DNA from: WHUA01 sp963711215
GTDB lineage: Bacteria > Pseudomonadota > Alphaproteobacteria > UBA8366
Direction of reading: 5' to 3'
DNA length: 64,000 bases
Assembly (NCBI GenBank): GCA_963711215.1
Contig: CAVQDH010000003.1
Span: 558,001-622,000, forward strand
Shown here: piece by piece, positions 46,126 to 60,233 of the stretch
Layout of the letters: the number at the start of each line of letters is the position of its first letter
Numbering within the stretch: the first letter of the stretch is position 1
Notes under the pieces: generated by a model
Told to the model about the DNA's origin: nothing
The model's database searches: none
Seen by the model: the letters and a program-made list of their open reading frames with translations, nothing else
Position numbers and translations under genes: made by a program

Positions 46126-47470
46126 ATGATCCGGCTTCGGCTGCCGCTGTTGTCCGTACTGTACGTTTCTGCGGCCGGGCCTTTGTCCGCTCGGCGCCGC
46201 CCATGCGGCCGGCGACGTGCTGACCGTCGAGGACGCGCTTTCCCAGGCGCTGGCGAACAATCCCGTCGTGGTCAACGCCGGGATTTCCATCGAGGAGACG
46301 GCGGACCAGATCGCGGCGACGAAGACGCGGCGCTATCCCTCGCTCAACATGCATGTCCGCGAGATGCGGAACCTCGAAAGCGAGAGCTTCGAGTTCGAGC
46401 AAGGGTCGCTCGGCACGGTCGCCGGCGAGCCGGTTCCGACCCGGACGACCCGTTTCGACACCCAGGACGGCTTCACGACCCATGTCACGCTGGAGGCGAA
46501 ACAGCCGATCGTCGGGCTCTACAAGGTCTGGCTCGACATCGACCGGCTGACGGTGCGCCAGAAGATGGACCGCCAGGACCTGCGCGCCAAGCGCCAGGAG
46601 ATCGCGCGCCAGGTGAAGGAGCAGTATTACAAGATCCTGGATAGCCAGAGCGCGAAGGAGGCGACGCAGGAAAGCATCGACTTTTACCAATCGCTGGTGA
46701 CCATCGTGACCAACAAGGTCAAGCAGAAGACCGCGCTGGAATACGACCTGCTCAACACCGAAGCGAAGCTGGCCAAGGCCGAGTATGACGCCCTCGCGCA
46801 GCGCAATACCGAGCTGTCGCAGAAGGAAAAGCTGAACGAGCTGATGGGCCGCGACCTCGCGACCCCGTTCACCGTGACGGCGCAGCTCGCCGCCCAGGAA
46901 ACGCCGACCGACATGGAGGCCGCCCGGGCGCAGGCGTTGAAGCAGCGCCCCGACGCGCAGGAGGCCCGGCTCAAGCTGCGTCACGCGCAGTATGACCTCG
47001 ACCTCAAGAAGGCGGCCTACCTGCCTGAGGTCGACCTGACTGCCAGCTATAGCAAGTCGGTCAACACGACCTTCATCCCCGACGAGAGCGCTTACGTCGG
47101 TGTCGTCGCGCGCTGGGAGTTCTGGGACTGGGGCCGCCGCGGCGACGAGATATCCAAGGCGCGGCGGTCGGTCAGCCAGGCGCATAACGACATCCAGCGC
47201 GTCGATGCCAAGGTCGCGAGCGAGGTGAACGCGCATATCCGCGACCTGCAGAACGCGGAGGCGCTGGTGAGCGTCGCCAAGAAGGCGCAGGTTGCCGCCC
47301 GCTCCAAGCTTCAGGTGACGCGCAACCGCTATACGCAGCAGTCGGCGCTGCTCGACGATCTGCTCCGTGCGCAGTCCGACCTCGCCGACGCCACCAACGA
47401 CTACCACCAGGCCGTCCTCAAGGTCTGGACGTCGCGCGCCAATCTCGCCAAGGCGCTCGGCGAGGAATAG
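46126..47470 (+). CDS. TolC family outer-membrane efflux protein (one frame break)
   Basis: About 447 residues with a signal peptide (MIRLRLPLLSVLYVSAAG) split from the mature protein by an extra C near 46180. The mature part begins GDVLTVEDALSQALANNPVV and has the duplicated helical repeats of TolC proteins (KEQYYKILDSQSAKEATQES, RYTQQSALLDDLLRAQSDL). It makes the outer-membrane channel of the RND pump whose other two genes follow 9 and 18 bases downstream. Confidence 0.9.
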
Positions 47471-47479
47471 GAGAGCCGG

Positions 47480-48650
47480 ATGCGCCCGACCGTCCCGCCC
47501 GCATTTGTTGCCGCCGCTGCTCTGCTCGCGGGCCTGGCGCTCGGCGGCTGCGATCCCAAGCAGCCGGAGGCGGCGGCGCCGACGCCGGTCCGCGTGCAGG
47601 CGGTGGAGAGCCGCGACCTCGCCTCGTCGCTGCGCTACACCGCCAATATCGAGCCGGCGCGCTCGGTCAATCTCGCCTTCCAGGTCAGCGGCTACGTGAC
47701 GTCGATCCTGCAGCGGCCCGGCGCGGACGGCAATCAGCGGGACGTCCAGTCCGGCGACGTCGTGGCGAACGGTGTGGTGCTGGCGGTGGTCGACGAGCAG
47801 CCCTACAGCGACAAGGTGAAGGGGGCGCAATCGCAGCTCGGCGAGGCGAAGGCGGCGCTCGCGAAGGCGGGGAACGACTTCAAGCGCGCATCCGTCCTGT
47901 TCAAGGAGCAGAGCATGACCGCGCCGGAATACAACTCCTACACCAAGGAATACCAGACGGCGCAGTCGGCGGTGGCGGGCGCGAAAGCGCAGCTCAACGG
48001 GGCGGAGCTGGACCTGCAATACTGCAAGCTGACTTCGCCCTTGAATGGCGTGATCCTGCAGCGGAACATCGAGGTGGGCGGGCTGGCGGCGCCGGGTGCG
48101 GTCGGCTTCGTCATCGCCGACCTCAGCTCGGTCAAGGCGGTCTTCGGCGTGCCGGCGGTCGTGCTCGGCGACGTGAAGCAGGGCAGCCCGATGGCGATCA
48201 CGACCAATTCCGAGCCCGGCCGGCGCTTCGACGGCAAGATAACCTCGATCGCTGCCTCGGCCGACAGCTCGACCCGGGTCTTCCAGGTCGAAGTCACGGT
48301 GCCGAACGGCGACGGCCGTCTCAAGCCGGGCATGGTCGCCTCGCTCGCGGTCGCTCAAGGGCGGCCCAGGGAACTGCCAAGGCGCTGCGCAGGGCGGTGC
48401 GGCGGCCGGCGCGGTGGCGGTCGTGCCCATGGCGGCGATCGTGCGCTCGCCGACCGATCCCCAGGGCTATGCGGTCTATCTCGTCGCGGGCGAGGGCGAC
48501 ACGCCGACGGTGCATCTCCAGGGCGTGACCGTGGGGCGTATTCTCGGCGACCGGATCGCCGTCACGGGCGGGCTCAAGGCGGGCGCGCGGGTCGTCGTCT
48601 ATGGCGCGACCCTGGTGCGCGACGGCGAGACGGTGCGGATCATTCCCTAA
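47480..48650 (+). CDS. RND efflux periplasmic adaptor, lipoprotein (one frame break)
   Basis: About 389 residues. A lipoprotein signal ends at LALGGC; then the membrane-fusion layout follows: barrel-lipoyl halves (NLAFQVSGYVTSIL, LDLQYCKLTSPLNGVI) around a helical hairpin (AQSQLGEAKAALAKAGNDF-like), and a C-terminal beta domain. An extra base near 48352 breaks the frame; correction continues through a Gly/Ala linker to VPMAAIVRSPTDPQG. It links the TolC protein to the RND pump. Confidence 0.9.
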
Positions 48651-48668
48651 CGGCGACGGAGCGGGGCG

Positions 48669-52291
<3,623 letters not shown>

Positions 52292-52318
52292 CGCATCGGA
52301 GAACGGGCATGTGCCGTA

Positions 52319-52597
52319 TCAACGTGGCTCGCCTTCATCATCACGGAGCGTTTTCAGCAAAAATTCCGCGACTTTCCTGAAAATAAAGGCAAATCCAAGC
52401 ATTACGACTAAAAGCGGCAAGACCCACATCGGATATCCCCAGCGGGGGCTTATCCAGTCGATCAAAACCAGCACAGCAAAAAGGGCAACAACGCCATACA
52501 CGGCGAGGCCAAACCACTTCACGCTTGTGAAAAACACGACGTAGTATTTGCGCAGAATTTTCTTGCCCTCCCACCGGTGGCGGCATTTGCGGGACAT
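52319..52597 (-). CDS. small two-helix membrane protein
   Basis: The 92-residue frame from MSRKCRHRWEGKKILRKYY has two membrane helices (FGLAVYGVVALFAVLVLID and MWVLPLLVVMLGFAFIFR) and a charged C terminus LRDDEGEPR. Base composition is lower in G+C than the surroundings. The longer frame upstream (to 52777) is probably not translated. I do not recognise the family. It is convergent with the RND gene. Confidence 0.5.
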   Translation of the reverse strand: MSRKCRHRWEGKKILRKYYVVFFTSVKWFGLAVYGVVALFAVLVLIDWISPRWGYPMWVLPLLVVMLGFAFIFRKVAEFLLKTLRDDEGEPR

Positions 52598-52757
52598 AGA
52601 GGACACGACCGGCAATCTTGACGTGCAGCCGAAGCCTAGCCAAACATCGCATCTGGCTCCATCCTTTCCGGTGCTGACCACACCTTCATCCCGCTGCTCC
52701 TCAGTTGTGCCGGGATGGTGGCCGCGGTAGATGTTAGCGACAACTGGAACCACTCCC

Positions 52758-54099
52758 ATGACCACCGATCCAACCAAAGTTTCCTGGCCGCGCGATTTCG
52801 TCTGGGGCTCGTCGACCTCGAGCTACCAGATCGAGGGGGCGGCGCGCGAAGACGGCCGCGGCCCGAGCATCTGGGACACGCGCTGCCTGATCAAGGGCAA
52901 GGTCGCCAACGGCGACACCGGCGACGTCGCCTGCGACCACTATCACCGCTACAAGGAAGACGTGGCGCTGATGAAGTCGCTCGGGCTCCAGGTCTACCGG
53001 TTTTCGGTGGCCTGGCCGCGGGTGCTGCCGCGCGGGCGGGGCGTCGCCAACGAGCCCGGCCTCGATTTCTACGACCGGCTGATCGACGAGGTGCTGGCGG
53101 CGGGCATCGAGCCCTGGCTCTGCCTCTATCACTGGGACCTGCCGCAGGCGCTCGACGACCTCGGCGGCTGGACCAACCGGGACAGCGCGGGCTGGTTCGC
53201 CGACTACAGTGCGCTCGCCTGCCGGCGCTACGGCGACCGGGTCAAGAAATGGGCGACCTTCAACGAGTTCGGCGTCTTCACGATGTTCGGCTACGCCATC
53301 GACTGGGGCGCGCCGGGCGTCGTCGACAAAGCGGCGCATCTCAAGGCGATCCATCACGTCAATATGGCGCATGGCGCTTCGGTCGACCGTGATTCGGTCG
53401 CTGGTTCCCGGCGCCTCGATCGGCGCGGTGCACAACTGGCAGATCACCCGCGCGGAGGGCGACAAGCCGGAGAACCAGGACGCGGCCGAGATGCTCGACC
53501 AGCACTGGAACCGCGCCTTTCCCGACCCGCAGCTCCTCGGCTGCTACCCGCCGCTGATCGCGTCCGCGATCGAGCCCTACGTCCAGGCCGGCGACATGGC
53601 GCGCATTTGCCAGCCGATGGACTGGTTCGGGCTGAACCATTACGGCCCGATCTTCGTCAAGGCCGACCCATCCATGACCTGGGGCTTCGCCTGGGGCAGC
53701 CCGCCGCCCGACGCACCCAAGTCGGAGATCGGCTGGCCGATCTATCCCGAGGATTTCCGCCAGGTGCTGATCGACCTGACGAAGCGCTACAAGCTGCCCG
53801 TTTACGTGACGGAGAACGGCTGCGGCGGCGACGACAAGCCGGACGCGGAGGGCAAGGTCGACGACCCCAAGCGCATCGCCTTTCTCACGGCCTATATCGG
53901 CGCGATGCACGACGCGATCGAGGCCGGCGCGGACGTGCGCGGCTATCTCGTCTGGTCGCTGCTCGACAATTTCGAATGGGGCTCGGGCTACACGCAGCGC
54001 TTCGGCATCGTCCATGTCGACTATGCGACGCAAAAGCGGACGCCGAAATCCTCGGCGCGCTGGTTCGCCGGGCTCATCAAGGCGAAGCGCGCGCCCTGA
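52758..54099 (+). CDS. GH1 beta-glucosidase (one frame break)
   Basis: About 446 residues of family GH1. N-terminal FVWGSSTSSYQIEGA, the acid/base Glu in WATFNEF (family usual TFNEP), and the nucleophile Glu in YVTENG are all present, with LVWSLLDNFEW near the end. An extra base near 53388 breaks the frame after NMAHGAS. It has no signal peptide and should be cytoplasmic, cleaving beta-glucosides. The gene ends 15 bases before the convergent ABC gene. Confidence 0.92.
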
Positions 54100-54114
54100 C
54101 GGACCAGGCGTTGC

Positions 54115-55916
54115 TCACGCGTTCGCGGCGGGCGCGGTCCGATCGATCGCCTTTTCGGCGAAATGAACGACGTGGTTCGTCCGTGTGAACGTGAGATGGC
54201 GGCGGTAGAAGGCCAGCCAGCGCCGGGTCCGAGTCGATGGTGATCACCGTCGCGTCCGGGAAATTCTCCCGCAGCAGGGCCATCATCGCCGCCTTGCCCG
54301 CGGCATCCAGCGAGCTGGTGGCCTCCTGCAGGAAGATCCAGCGGGGATGATGCAGCAGCAGGCGGGCGAAGGCGAGGCGCTGCAGCTCGTCGAGGGACAG
54401 GCTCTGCTCCCAGGGCTCGCGCTTGCCGAGCCGCGGAATCAGATCTTCGAGGCCGGCGCGCTGCAGCGCGTGGTGGATCGTCTCGACGTTGCAGGTCTTC
54501 GGATCGGTCGGGTAACAGACGGCTTCGCCCAGCGTGCCCAGCGGCACATACGGCCGCTGCGGCAGGAAGAAGATGTCGCCGTTGCTCGGCAGCGCGATGC
54601 GGCCGCGGCCCCAGGGCCAGAGGCCGGCGACCGCCTTGAACAGCTTCACGGCGGCACCCAGGTCGCCGGTTATCAGCACCCGCTCGCCCGCCTTGATTTC
54701 CGTGCGGAAGCTGGCGATCACCGGCCGCCCGTCCGGGTCGTTGATCGCGCAGTCGATGAAGGCGAGCGACGGCCGTCCGTTCGGCTCGACGGTGACGGTC
54801 GGCGGGGCGTCGGCCGGATGCTGCTTGGTCAGCCCATCGATCGCGTCGTGCAGCCGCTCGACGCGCTCGACCGACGCGCGCCATTCCGCCGCCTTGGAGA
54901 GATTGTCGATCGGCCATGACAGGGCGGAGACGGCCTGCTGGAACGCCTGCGCGGTCTGCATCAGCACGCCCAGCGTGATGGCGCCGACGATGTAGCGCGG
55001 CGCGGCGACCAGGATCGGAAAGACCTGCGAGAGGATCGACCAGCTCGAGCTGAAGAGGATGAGCCGCGCGAGCGCGTAGCTCTGCCGGTCCCAGGCGGCG
55101 ATGGCGCCGCGGAACAGCTCGCGCAGGCCGCGCCGCTCGTCGGCCTCGCCGCTGAGCAGCGCGATGGCGAGCGAGTTCTCGCGCGTGCGGACCAGCCCGA
55201 AGCGGAAATTCGCCTCGGCCGACTGGCGCGTGTTCGCCGCGCGGATCAGCGGCCAGCCGAGCATCAGCGCGATCGCCGAGCCCGCCGCCGAATAGATCAG
55301 CGCCACCCACACCATGTGCCCGGGAAGGTAGAGATCGGTCGCCGCCGTAGTGCAGCTCCGGCGGCCCGGACAGCCGCCACAGGATCTGCGTGAAGCTGAT
55401 CAGCAGGAGCAGGCAGTAGAACAGCGAATGCGCCAGATCGATGGCGTATTCGGTGGTGATCCGGATGTCCTCGGCGATGCGGCCGTCGGGATTGTCGTGG
55501 TCGCCCGGGATCTGCGCCACCTGGTAATGGCGGCCGGAGGTCATCCACTCGTTGACCACGCGGCTGGTGAGCCACTCGCGCCAGTTGACCTGGATCCGCC
55601 GCTTGATCATGCAGATGGACGTGGTGACGCCGGCGGTGCCGGCGATGATCAGCAGCAGGAGCCCGATCAGCAGCAGGAAGCGCGCCAGCTCCCGCTTCTC
55701 CAGCGCGTCGAAGAGGCTCTCGTACCAGCTATTGAAGGCGATCGCGAGCGCGACTTGGCCGGCGGTCAGCGATGACGAGCAAAATGGTCAGCAGCCAGAT
55801 GCGCCATTTCTCTTCCGACGTCCAATACGGGCCCGCGAGGCGGAGGAAGCGGGCAAGGAAGGCGGATCCAGTCGCTTATGCGGCCTTGGAAGAGGTGCGG
55901 GAAAGAGCAGCGGCAT
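54115..55916 (-). CDS. ABC transporter permease-ATPase fusion (ABC_membrane_2/SbmA-type) with degraded ATPase motifs (several frame breaks)
   Basis: About 597 residues. The membrane domain has the PF06472 block NWREWLTSRVVNEWM and DNPDGRIAEDIR, then FTQILWRLSG. The nucleotide domain is degenerate: Walker A reads ITGDLGAAVKLFKA, signature LSLDELQR, Walker B WIFLQEATSSLD (Gln for Asp) and the H-loop IDSDPALAG (no His). One-base insertions near 55900, 55875, 55772, 55340 and 54224 break the frame. The ATG lies two bases after the upstream gene's stop. Relatives export or import peptides, lipids or vitamins; ATP hydrolysis is doubtful here. Confidence 0.82.
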
Positions 55917-55918
55917 CT

Positions 55919-57138
55919 TCACCACGCCGCCTCGAGCAGGCGCAGCATGCGGGCGGTGTAGTCGTCCGGCCGGTCGCCGGGATTGGCGTTGAAGTTCTTC
56001 AGCGTGTCCTGGGCGAGCAACGGCAGCTCCGCCTTCGGGATGTCCAGGTCGCGCAGCCGCGCCGGCATGCCGATGCGGCGGTAGAGCGCCGTCCAGCGCC
56101 GCCGCGGTCGCCGCCGCCGCGGCTTCCGACGACATGCCCTCTTTCCACACGCCGATCCCTCGGCGATGCGGGCGGCGACAGCTCGGGATCCTCGGGCGGC
56201 GTCAGCCGGGTCACGGCCGGGATCACCGATGTGGTGGACTCGCCCTGCCAGACATGGTCGTAGCGGATGTGCAGCGCGGTCGCCAGCGCATAGGCGCTGC
56301 TGCCGGTGCGGTCGCGCGCGCGGCGGCGTCCCTGGTCGTCGTCATCCGCGCGGTTCTGCAGGAACGCCGCGGCGCAGAGGTCGATGCGAAGCGCCGCGTT
56401 GTCCGGGTCCTCCATCACGCGGGGAAGGGCGGTGTTGAGCAGGCGGAAGGCCTGGCGGCGGTCGGCCTCGACCAGCGGGTTCATCACCGTGCCGAGCGCG
56501 CGCAACGCGCTGGAATGCCCGGTCGAGGCGGTCGAGCGGATGAGCGTCACGGGCGCCATCAGCAATGCGTCCGCGTCCCAGAAGATCGCGCAGGGCCGCG
56601 TCTTCGGGTCGAAGAACTCCATACGGTGGTCGAGGTCCTCGTTCTTCAGCCCGGTGCCGGCGCGGTTCATCGCCGTGGTCGGCGTCGTCACCACGTTGAT
56701 GATCGGCAGCTTCGGCGCCATCAGGCGGGGGCTGTAGGCGGGCTTGCCCTCCGGGTATTGCGTCATCAGGCTGAAGGCGTCGCCCTTCTCGCCGAGCAGG
56801 ATCGCGACCGCGCGGGTGCCGACGATGACGCTGCCGCCGCCGAGCGCGATCAACAGGTCCGCCTCCGCCGCGCGCGCAGCTTCGACTGCGTCGCGAACCG
56901 CGGGCCAGGACGAGTCCTTGTCCATGGCCGAGAACGCGCCGGCGTAAAGCGGACCGAGATTTGCGCTGATGCGGCCGAGCAGGTCGGTTTTGGTCGCGAC
57001 CGTCCGGCCGCTGATCACGAAGGCGCGCGTCGCTTTCTGCCGCTCGACCTCGGTCCGCAGCGCGTCCAGCGCGTCGGCGCCCGCGTGCAGGCGGAGGGGA
57101 TAGCCGACGGCGCGGAAGCTGCGGGACTTCTGGTCCAT
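55919..57138 (-). CDS. iron-containing alcohol dehydrogenase family protein (several frame breaks)
   Basis: About 405 residues. The N-terminal dinucleotide fold has LLIALGGGSVIVGTRAVAI and the Ser/Thr-rich VTTPTTAMNRAG; possible metal ligands are His in STGHSSALRAL and HIRYDHVWQGE. Frame errors cluster at about 56090-56180, including two apparent deletions and one insertion; correction ends RIGMPARLRDLDIPKAEL to MLRLLEAAW. The family includes maleylacetate reductases and alcohol dehydrogenases. GGAGGGCAGAGTCC precedes the ATG. Two dehydratase genes lie just upstream in the same orientation. Confidence 0.85.
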
Positions 57139-57166
57139 GGACTCTGCCCTCCGGGCACCTCTGGCG

Positions 57167-57589
57167 TTACGGGTCGATCCGCGCCGTGGCCGAGCCGGTC
57201 AGCACGGTCTTGCCGTCCTGGTTGACGGTCTCGACCGTAAGATCGACGACCTGCTGGCCGCGCTCCTCGCGGATACCCGTGACGGTGGCCTTGGCCGTGA
57301 GCGTATCGCCCGGCCAGACCTGGTTGGTGAAGCGCACGCCGTATTTGGTGAGGCGGCCGTCGCCGACATAGTTGGTCAGCATCTTGCCCGTCATCCCCAT
57401 GGACAGCATGCCATGCGCGAATACGCCGGGATAGCCCGCGACCTCGCGCGTGTAAAGGTCGTCGGTGTGGATCGGGTTGTAGTCGCCCGACGCGCCGGCA
57501 TACATCACGAGCTGCGTACGGGTCAGGTCGTCGACGACGATTTCCTCATGCGTGTCGCCGACCTTCAGCTTCTTGGCGTTCAGCGGCAT
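57167..57589 (-). CDS. MaoC-like (R)-hydratase, single hotdog
   Basis: The 140-residue protein carries the hydratase-2 motif ASGDYNPIHTDDLY (Asp/His catalytic pair) and FAHGMLSMGMTGKML. MaoC-type enzymes hydrate 2-enoyl-CoA esters. AAAGGACACAAGAAA precedes the ATG. It is 14 bases downstream of the FAS1-like dehydratase gene and may form a heterodimer with it. Confidence 0.9.
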   Translation of the reverse strand: MPLNAKKLKVGDTHEEIVVDDLTRTQLVMYAGASGDYNPIHTDDLYTREVAGYPGVFAHGMLSMGMTGKMLTNYVGDGRLTKYGVRFTNQVWPGDTLTAKATVTGIREERGQQVVDLTVETVNQDGKTVLTGSATARIDP

Positions 57590-57603
57590 TTTCTTGTGTC
57601 CTT

Positions 57604-58089
57604 TCAGCTCTGTTCGACCGGACGCTCGGTCCTGACGCTAACCGCGCGCGCGGTGATGACCAGCTCGCCCTCCTGGTCGCGGTATTCCTGGATGCGCTCC
57701 TGGAACAGCAGCTTGCCCGCGCGCTTGCTCTCCTTTTCCCATTTCGGGCCGTCCTTGGTCGTCACCGTGAGCACGTCGCCGGGCCGGAGCTGGCGGTGGT
57801 ATTCGAAATGCTGCTCGGCGTGCAGCCCGCCGCTGGTCGGTGCGGGGCCGTCGAGGCCGGTCGGGTTCTTGCCCGAGCCGAACCACTTCTGGCCCGGCTT
57901 GGGCCGCATGGGATAGTCGGGATCGAACTGGGACACCGCGCGCGGAAAGGTCGGCGGCGCGATGATGCCGCCGGTCTCGGACCGGGCGGCGTATTCGGGG
58001 TCGCGGTAGATCGGATTATCGTCGCCGATCGCCCGGGCGAACATCAGGATATGGGTCGCTTCGACCGGCATCTTCAGGTCTTTGGGCAC
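57604..58089 (-). CDS. FAS1-like dehydratase-domain protein (MaoC N-terminal-type hotdog)
   Basis: The 161-residue protein has FARAIGDDNPIYRDPEYA, GIIAPPTFPRAV and GGLHAEQHFEYHRQLRPGDVL, the pattern of HadA/HadC-like partner subunits. The GTG start (PKDLKMPVEAT) follows GGGAG. With the MaoC protein it would make a two-subunit hydratase for acyl-CoA substrates. It diverges from the TRAP operon. Confidence 0.88.
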   Translation of the reverse strand: MPKDLKMPVEATHILMFARAIGDDNPIYRDPEYAARSETGGIIAPPTFPRAVSQFDPDYPMRPKPGQKWFGSGKNPTGLDGPAPTSGGLHAEQHFEYHRQLRPGDVLTVTTKDGPKWEKESKRAGKLLFQERIQEYRDQEGELVITARAVSVRTERPVEQS

Positions 58090-58194
58090 GGGGGCTGCTC
58101 CCTGTTCTGTAAAGGCGGCAATCATAACCGCGACGGGCGGGCGGGCGCGAATCCCGGCTGAACCGGGCTTGGAAGGCCGCTGTCGGCGGTCGAT

Positions 58195-58223
58195 TTGACA
58201 CCATGGGTCCGCGTGGACACAAT
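58195..58223 (+). promoter_or_regulatory. candidate sigma-70 promoter for TRAP operon
   Basis: TTGACA, exactly 17 bases, then CACAAT (four of six matches to TATAAT). It stands 91 bases ahead of the first TRAP gene in the divergent gap. Confidence 0.4.
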
Positions 58224-58313
58224 CAGCGCCAGAATTCAAACAGGGACGCTTTCCACCATAACGAACGAGCGTACAAGTCTCGTTGCCTCGAGAGTGGAAG
58301 CGCTGGGAAGGAA

Positions 58314-58835
58314 ATGATCAAGAAGTTCCTTGACGGAACCTCGAATCTGCTAGGGCTCGCCGCCGGCTGCGCCGTCATTCTGATGATGCTCCACATCAAC
58401 CTCGATGTGGCGATGCGCTACATTTTCTCGGCGCCTTTCCCGAATACGATCGAGATCGTCTCCAGCTACTACATTGTCGCCATTGTCTTTCTGCCGCTCG
58501 CCTTGGTCGAGCGGCTGAACGCGAACATCGTCGTCGAGATCCTGGCGCAGTATCTCCCGAAGCGTGGGGCGGAGCTGCTCATCGCGTTCGTCGCGCTCGC
58601 GTCCGCGGCCTATTTCGGCTGTTTGACGTGGACCACCTGGCAGGATGCGATGGAGAAATACCAGGTCGGCGAGGTCGCGCTCGGCAATTCCCAGATCACG
58701 ATCTGGCCGACGCGGTTCTATCTGCCGATCGGCTGCGGCCTTCTTGTCCTGGTTCTGCTGCACAAGGCATGGCGGCTGTTCGTCGGCGATACCTCCGTCC
58801 TGGCGCAAGCCAGCGACGATCAGATGATCGACTAG
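58314..58835 (+). CDS. TRAP transporter small permease (DctQ)
   Basis: The 173-residue protein has four membrane helices, with LAAGCAVILMMLHINLDVAMRYIF-type first helices and the family loop HINLDVAMRY, then WDAM-like WQDAMEKYQVGEV. GGGAAGGAA precedes the ATG at 58314, which I prefer to the ATG 111 bases upstream. It is the small membrane subunit of the three-part organic-acid importer. Confidence 0.92.
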   Translation: MIKKFLDGTSNLLGLAAGCAVILMMLHINLDVAMRYIFSAPFPNTIEIVSSYYIVAIVFLPLALVERLNANIVVEILAQYLPKRGAELLIAFVALASAAYFGCLTWTTWQDAMEKYQVGEVALGNSQITIWPTRFYLPIGCGLLVLVLLHKAWRLFVGDTSVLAQASDDQMID

Positions 58836-58895
58836 GCAAAGCCCTGGTTTCGCCCGTACCCCCTTCAAAAATGAAACATATGTGTTAGGCCCGTC

Positions 58896-60203
58896 GTGGA
58901 TGATCTAACTCTCAGCGCTGTCGCCCTCGCGGCTCTTGTCGGACTGCTCTTGGTGCGCGTGCCGATCGGGGTCGCGCTCGGCGGCGTATCCTTTGTCGGC
59001 ATCTGGGTGATGGTCGGCGCGAAGTCGGCGTGGGGCATCCTGACCGGGGTTCCCTACGATTTCATTGCCTCGTGGACCCTCAGCTCGGTGCCGATGTTCC
59101 TGCTCATGGGATACGTCTGCTACCACTCGCAATTGACCGATGGCCTGTTCCGTATCGCACGCGCTTGGCTATCCTGGCTGCCGGGCGGCGTGGCCGTCGC
59201 TTCGGTTGGCGCCGCCGCGGGGTTCTCCGCGGTCACCGGCTCGTCCGTGGCGTGCGCCGCGGCGATGGGCCGGATCGCCGTGCCGGAGATGCTGAAGAGC
59301 GGCTATGACAAGGGCATGGCCGCGGGCACCGTCGCGGCCGCCGGCACGATCGGCTCGATGATCCCGCCCAGCATCCTGCTGCTGCTCTACGGCATCTATG
59401 CCGAGCTGCCGATCAGCAAGCTCTTCATCGCCGGTCTGCTGCCCGGGCTTCTGACGGCCGTGCTCTATTCCATAATGATCGTGGCCCGCGTGCGGCTTTC
59501 ACCCGAGCTGGCGCCGCCTGAGCCCGTCGCCATCACTTGGTCCGACCGGTGGAGCGCCGTCGCCGGGGCGTGGCCCGTGGTCGCGCTGATCATCGGCGTC
59601 TTCGGCGGGTTGTTCGCCGGTATCTTCACGCCGACGGAGGCCGGCGCCACGGGCGCGCTGATGTCCTTCATCATCGGCTTCGCGCAGCGCACGCTCACCG
59701 TCGAGAAGATCGTGCTGGCGGTGAAGGAGACGATCAACACCACCGCCGCGATCTTCATCATCGCCATCGGCGCCATCCTGCTCACCAAGTTCCTGGCGCT
59801 GTCCGGCTTCACGGACTTCATCGCCGACCTCGTCGTCGAGGGGCAGGCCAGCCAGCTCATGCTGATCATCGGCACGATGTGCGTGCTGTTCTTCCTCGGC
59901 TGCTTCCTCGACCCGATCGGCATCATGCTGCTCACCCTGCCGGTTTTCCTGCCGGCGATGGTCAAGCTCCATATCGACCTGATCTGGTATGGCGTTCTCA
60001 TGACCAAGCTGCTGGAGATCGGCCTGATCACCCCGCCGGTCGGTCTCAACGTCTTCGTCATCAAGGGCATCGTCGGCAACCTGATGAGCACGGAGACGAT
60101 CTTCAAAGGGATTCTCTGGTTCCTCGTCGCCGACATTCTCTGCGTGGTTCTGCTGATCGCGTATCCGGAGATCACGCTCTATCTGCCGCGTCTGCTCGAC
60201 TAG
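58896..60203 (+). CDS. TRAP transporter large permease (DctM)
   Basis: The 435-residue protein has about twelve helices and the DctM repeats GFSAVTGSSVACAAAMG and GTIGSMIPPSILLLLYG, then LLEIGLITPPVGLNVFVIKG. It forms the sodium-driven channel. It uses a GTG start 60 bases after the small permease gene. Substrate not determinable from sequence. Confidence 0.93.
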   Translation: MDDLTLSAVALAALVGLLLVRVPIGVALGGVSFVGIWVMVGAKSAWGILTGVPYDFIASWTLSSVPMFLLMGYVCYHSQLTDGLFRIARAWLSWLPGGVAVASVGAAAGFSAVTGSSVACAAAMGRIAVPEMLKSGYDKGMAAGTVAAAGTIGSMIPPSILLLLYGIYAELPISKLFIAGLLPGLLTAVLYSIMIVARVRLSPELAPPEPVAITWSDRWSAVAGAWPVVALIIGVFGGLFAGIFTPTEAGATGALMSFIIGFAQRTLTVEKIVLAVKETINTTAAIFIIAIGAILLTKFLALSGFTDFIADLVVEGQASQLMLIIGTMCVLFFLGCFLDPIGIMLLTLPVFLPAMVKLHIDLIWYGVLMTKLLEIGLITPPVGLNVFVIKGIVGNLMSTETIFKGILWFLVADILCVVLLIAYPEITLYLPRLLD

Positions 60204-60233
60204 ACGTCATTCGCCAATGGAAAGGTATCAATC

